Positions 56,692 to 62,600 of a DNA stretch of 64,000 nucleotides are shown here, one piece after another. Origin of the DNA: Rhea pennata (Eukaryota > Chordata > Aves > Rheiformes > Rheidae); the NCBI RefSeq assembly GCF_028389875.1, contig NC_084663.1, positions 116,569,301 to 116,633,300 on the forward strand, in the 5' to 3' direction. Both the position numbers and the translations under genes were made by a program. Below the pieces are notes generated by a model. That model made no database searches and was not told the DNA's origin. It was given only the letters and a program-made list of their open reading frames with translations. Position 1 is the first letter of the stretch, and each line of letters opens with the position of its first letter.

Positions 56692-59600
56692 GAAAGGTAT
56701 GCTGCAGATTTAACAGGGCTTCATCAGACAGATGAGATATTTCAAAGTGTGTGTTTACTTATGTGTTAGTGCAAGATACAGAAAGCTCAGAGCTGCTTAT
56801 GACCAAACTTAGTATCTACCCATTTATTAGTATATCTGGTGTAGCACTGTGTTAACATGTCTATTTTGTCTTTAGACCAAAGCCAGAATATATATATATA
56901 TAAAATTCTTTTATACAGAAATGCCAGAAGATAGTTTGGCTTTTGTTCAGATTAGCACAGTGAATCTCAGTTTTTGTATTAAACACATAAAATATTACAA
57001 TACTTTGTTTCAAAGAAAGCAAACTCTGCCCCCCTTCCCCAAATTCAGGTATGTGTTTACTATCAATAAGGCATTACTGATCTAGAGCTTTTTGGTAAGA
57101 ACCCAGCTAGATCAAGACAGAGAAAAGTGAAGCTAAAGAAAATTAGTGATGTAAAATTTACACAAATTGAAGCAAGGTCATCCTGGGACTTCAAAGACTA
57201 GGATCTAAAATCAAATCTGACATGTCTAACTTTCAACCTTACAGCCCAGATTCAGAGCAAGAAAGTTCAGAAAGAAAAGAAAAGAAAAAAAGATCACCGT
57301 ATCCTTTACCACAAAGCATGTGAAACAAAGATAGTATTTTCTTTGGGTCGATCTGGCAGAAGATGGAACAACTTCAATACAGGGCATGAAAAACAGATTG
57401 CTAACAATGCACTGAATATGCCAGCATTTCAGCAAAAGTGAGTGAGGCATGAATGCTATCGCAGACATGATACAAAAATGGAAGAAGGGACCAAAATATC
57501 AAGCAAAAATGGAGAAAAAAAAATAAAAAATTTAATCCAGGTTATGTTCACCTTTTACATCCAACACAATTCCTATGAACGAAAAGTCCCTTGGCGATTT
57601 TTGTTGGGAAACCATGAAAAATATGGCTTAAAAGGACTCCATGGAATTAAAAGAATTTAAAAATACTCCAAACTGAAACGCATGTTTATGAATGAGGTTA
57701 TAGATTTGCAGAGCTCGAAACAGTCTCCTGCCAGAAACAGATCTCCAAGAGGTGTTTACAGTATCTCAGAACTGGAATGACACAGCCATAAACATCCAGT
57801 TGAGGAAGTAAAAGAAGGCAGTTCTTCATGAAGAACAGTTGGGCTTCTAAAAAGTAAGGGCTAATCAATGCAAAAATCCAGTGGAAATACAGGAAGATGT
57901 TCCACTGCTTTGCATCAGGCTTAGAACCATGCTGCAGATGTTCCCACAATCAAGATGGAAAAGAAAGGATTACAATAAAACAACAACAAAAGTAACCTAC
58001 TTATGAAGAGTAGATGGCAAAATACCTTCAGCAGAAACAGTCCACTACTAACACACACCAGCTCTGAGGCCCTGATTCTTGCCTCATCTATAACTTCAGG
58101 ATTGTAATTTCATGGACTAGTAGAATCAAGAACAGATCAATCCTTAGAAACACAGAAAATCTCTCAGACTACGCAAACTTAAAATGCTCGCCACCATCTT
58201 GGGGATTTAGCTCTTATAGCAGATCAGTCTGTAGGATGGAAATGGAGCATGTGGTAAGGACACTGCTCCCATCATATTCTCCTATAGAGAGACAAATGTG
58301 ACCAGGCAGGAGATTATGGTACTTCCATCAAGACCCTCATTTCTCCTTAACAGATGAGCACTAGAGTTCAGGCAATCAGGGAGGGGAAACAATCCCTCCT
58401 CCTCAAATGGCAAGAAGTAACAGAAAGTCAAGGTTTCTTTTTAAGTAGTCTCTGCAGAGCCCTCTTCTTGAACTCCTCAATTACTCTAGCCTCAGATGAG
58501 CTGTTCCAAAAACTGTGGGCTGCAGAAGAAAGAAAAAAAAGAGAAAAAGGACTGCGAGTTACAAAGAAGCAAGTTACCAGACCTTGAAATCCTCAGTGCT
58601 GACATCAGTAATCCCATTCCAACGGTAAAGAGAAGCTATGTGATTCAACACTTCTGCAGTAAAAAAACGCACTTTCTGGGTCTTCGTGATACTTTTATTT
58701 TGAACCACCTGAAAACAATGAGACAAAAACCCTTCTACTTATTGCGGGTCAGCACAAAACAGAAAACAACGGTATATCAGCACTACGCTTCACTTCCGTA
58801 CACACATAGCTCCCTCTCCTCACTACAGCAGACAGAAGTTCATGCCTGTTTTCCAGCAGGTCTTTCTTATGCTCATGTTCCCTCTTGAGCTGGTTGAAGT
58901 CATGGGAATCTGAACCAATTTCTGCAAACACTGCATGTGCTGAACAAGACAGACTCTCAGCTTGGACTACAGAGCATACAGCATATTAAAGGTAGCACAA
59001 CCACAAAAATTTCAGACAAGTATTCCAGAACCTGCTGGTAAAGATGGTGGAAATTGCTAAATATAGAACCTGGGGGGAAACATGATCCTATTAACTAAGC
59101 TGGCAAAAGCTGATAATCAAATGAATCAGCAAACAGGTGGAACAGGTGTTTCTGTGACAACCAGAAATGCTACATATATATATATATAAAGCCTGTGGGA
59201 CAGAATCTCACTCACAACTCCAATAATATATCTATATCTTTTTAGAACAATGAGTTTTGGTTAAGCAGAATGTGAACAGATGTGGGTTTTTTATATGCAG
59301 GTCAAAAGAATTTGGAAGCGTTACAGATGAAATTTTTAGAACATATCTTTTATAAAAACCAAATTTTCCAGATTCATGATCAAAAATTACTAGCCACAAC
59401 ACAAAAATGACAGTGTAACCAAAAAGCCAGTGTGAATATAATACTAACATTGCAAAAGTGAGCACTGAAAAACAAAGCAATTCCACCAATGTTTTTTCTC
59501 CTACAGTGTTTCCTGTTCTCATTTTTCTAAATTCAGATTTTCTTTACTGAGGAAGCTGAGGAAGTCATGTAATAATGTTATAGTTTCATCAATTCACAAA

Positions 59601-62600
59601 ATTCATGTTCATAATATACTAGATGATATAGGATTCCTATGTGGGAAAACCTTAATTTAGAAAACAAAGTTTCAAGATTCATTTTACATTTCAATACTAC
59701 TTTTTCTTCCCCTTCTTTTAAGCTTATTGCAATTAAAAAAAAAAGAAAGAAAGAAAGAAAAAGAATATTTTTGGCCTAAGATTGTCAGTTGAGAAAAGCC
59801 TGGGTCTGAAACAAGTTCTTCAAATTACATCCACTTTATAATTTGAAATTATTTCTTCCTCATTCTTTCAATTGGTCATTCTTCATTCTTTTAATTGGTG
59901 CACAGCTTGTGCAACGTTGCTACAATAATTCAAAACAGATTCAAAAAATCATGGACACTGGAACTAAAAAACATTCAGAAAAACATTTTGATAGAAATAA
60001 GTACAAACCATTGGTGCAGTTTTTGTGCTTGAAGCAGCAGCAAGCCAGTGCTTCAGAATGAAAGAGGCATAGCCATGTTCAGAAGCTAAAGAACAAATCA
60101 CAGAAAAGGCAGACAGAGACCGAATCAACTCCACTGCCTTTCAGCAATTCTTGCCTTCAGACTTTCTGTCTTAACCCTGCTATACCACAAATCTCATCTA
60201 TTATGAAAGAACCACAAAAAAACTCCTTCAAAGAGGAGCAGACTTACCTCTCCAACCGTACTTGTTGATGGCAGGTAGAATGAACCCTTTCCTTCTTACT
60301 ACAACTTTTCTGGAAGACTTTTTTTTCATTGAGATAGCAATATTGTAATAGAACTTCCCCTTTCCTTTACCCATCAAGAAACACTTCTGACTGCATTTAT
60401 CTCCTGCAAGAGGACTGACAGTCCTAAACATAAGCAAGTCCAAGGACCAGCTAAACAGGACCACAGGACGTGGCCAAGACTGGTTGTGAGGCAGTACTGC
60501 ACACCCTTCAACTGCAAGTAGGTAACTCCTGGAAACCCATTTCAAGCAGGAGCCCCCATACTAAAAGCATACAAAATTCTCTTGCTTGCAGAAGTTAGAC
60601 TGTGTGTTCATTACCTACCTCAGAGCTAACAGATCTAGGACCTCTCCAGTTCAACCCGGAGTGCACACATCAAAAGGCCTATTGTCACCAAAAGCAACAA
60701 AAAGACTCCCATCTTTTCGACCTTCAGGTTCAGAACTGATGCAATCACAACACGAGACAATAGGAATGTGTTGGACACCACATACTAAAGATGAGCTGAA
60801 ATTAGCATCCAAGTACAAGCAATGCAATGATTTCATTTAAGAGTGGGCATTAGAAAAACATTACAACCTGTGTCTTGAAACAGTTTTTAGCCAAGCTATC
60901 AACCACAAATAAATATCATCAGCAATGGAAACACTGACAAACTTTCACCAGCAGCACAGTGTCAACGTCTTTAAAAGCTGCATATTTTATGAGAAACTAC
61001 AGCAAAGCCGTTTGCAACAGCAAAGCCATTTGCAGCAGCAAAGGAAAAAGCCAAAGCCATTTCAAAGGCATATTGTACCTTAGTTTTCAACGCGGAAAGT
61101 AGAAGATTGACAGTAGATACTTTGTCTTCCTTTATTCCAGAACGAAGAATATCTGGAATGAAATCTAAGAACACGTTTCAAATATTATGTGAAGATGTGA
61201 AAGCTATTTTCACACTGAAGTGCTTCAGGGAATTCATACCCGTTTTCTCTTCAATGTCATATTATTTACCTTGCTGTTATATTTAAAGATGAACCAAAAG
61301 GATGCAATCTGAGTTCAGAAGGATGATGTGTCTGTAACTACAATGATGAACGAGTAATGCTGCCAAACCTACTCTCACTGTAACTAGCTAATTTGCCAAC
61401 TCAGTTATTAACATCTATTGCAACAGCACCTGTCAACTTCAAACGTATTTCAGGTCCCACTCTGCTAAGCGGCATTTAAACTTGAAGTAAATGACTATCC
61501 TTCCTTGAAGGGCTTACAACTGTTTCACTGCATGTTTTCAAAATGTTTTGGAAGTGTAACCCCCAGCTGTAAGCATGGCCTTGTGGCGCACCTATATATC
61601 CGAAAGTTGGAGCACTTCAGGTTTTCTAGGTCAGGATAATGAAAACCAGCTGTGCTGACTGGGCCCACGTGTACACTGTCATTACCTTTTATGAAAGAAC
61701 TGAACTATTGCCAGCAATTAAAGGAAGTTAGCAGTTCTCAGAGTAGCATAAACAATAAAAGTCAATAATAATGGCCCATTCTCACTTCCTCATCATGGGA
61801 GAAATGAATTGCTGTCAACTAGCAGGGCTTTAAGTACTTATTCTTTTGTATTCTTCAATGACCTGAGGAAGGGTCAAAATTTACAAGCTGAGAAACATCA
61901 CCAGTCAATTCCCAATCACTGAAGTCAACAAAAGTTTGACATTAACTTTAGCAAATAAGGAATTTAATATTCAACCAAGTGTATATAAGATCTGACTTGC
62001 AGGATCCTCTTCTTTGTCAGGTTAACTCCATTTTCTAGGGACACACGATTGTAACATACTCTTGTACAGTACTCCCATGTAATGCCTCCGTAAAAGATGC
62101 AAATGAAATTCCATTGGTCTTTTGAATCAGGCACAAAAAAAAACCTAAGGGACTAATGGGAGCTGGCCAGTCCTTCTGCATGAGGACGGAAGGAGAACTA
62201 AAGTATGTAGTCTTTAACACTTCTTTTAAATTTTTTTTCAAAGCAACATGTCTACTATTATTGTATCATGAACAAGTTTGGAGGCCATGAAATTTTTTCT
62301 GCTTACTGAAGGGCTTTCTATTTTTTGCAATGCTTTTGCAGACAGCAAATGTTATTCTTTAGCAGAAAAGGCAAACACTGAAATATTTAAGAATTCTAAA
62401 GCTTCTGTTGAAAAGTGCTTATTAGTTCTGTTTAACTGGTTCACATTTTGAATTAGCTTATATTTACCATCATCTTTAAAAGATTCTGCCTTTAATATAT
62501 ATATATATATACATATATATGTACATATATATATATATACACACACACAAGAAACTGAAGTACCTTTTAATTCCAGCACTTGTACTAAGATTGCATTGTC

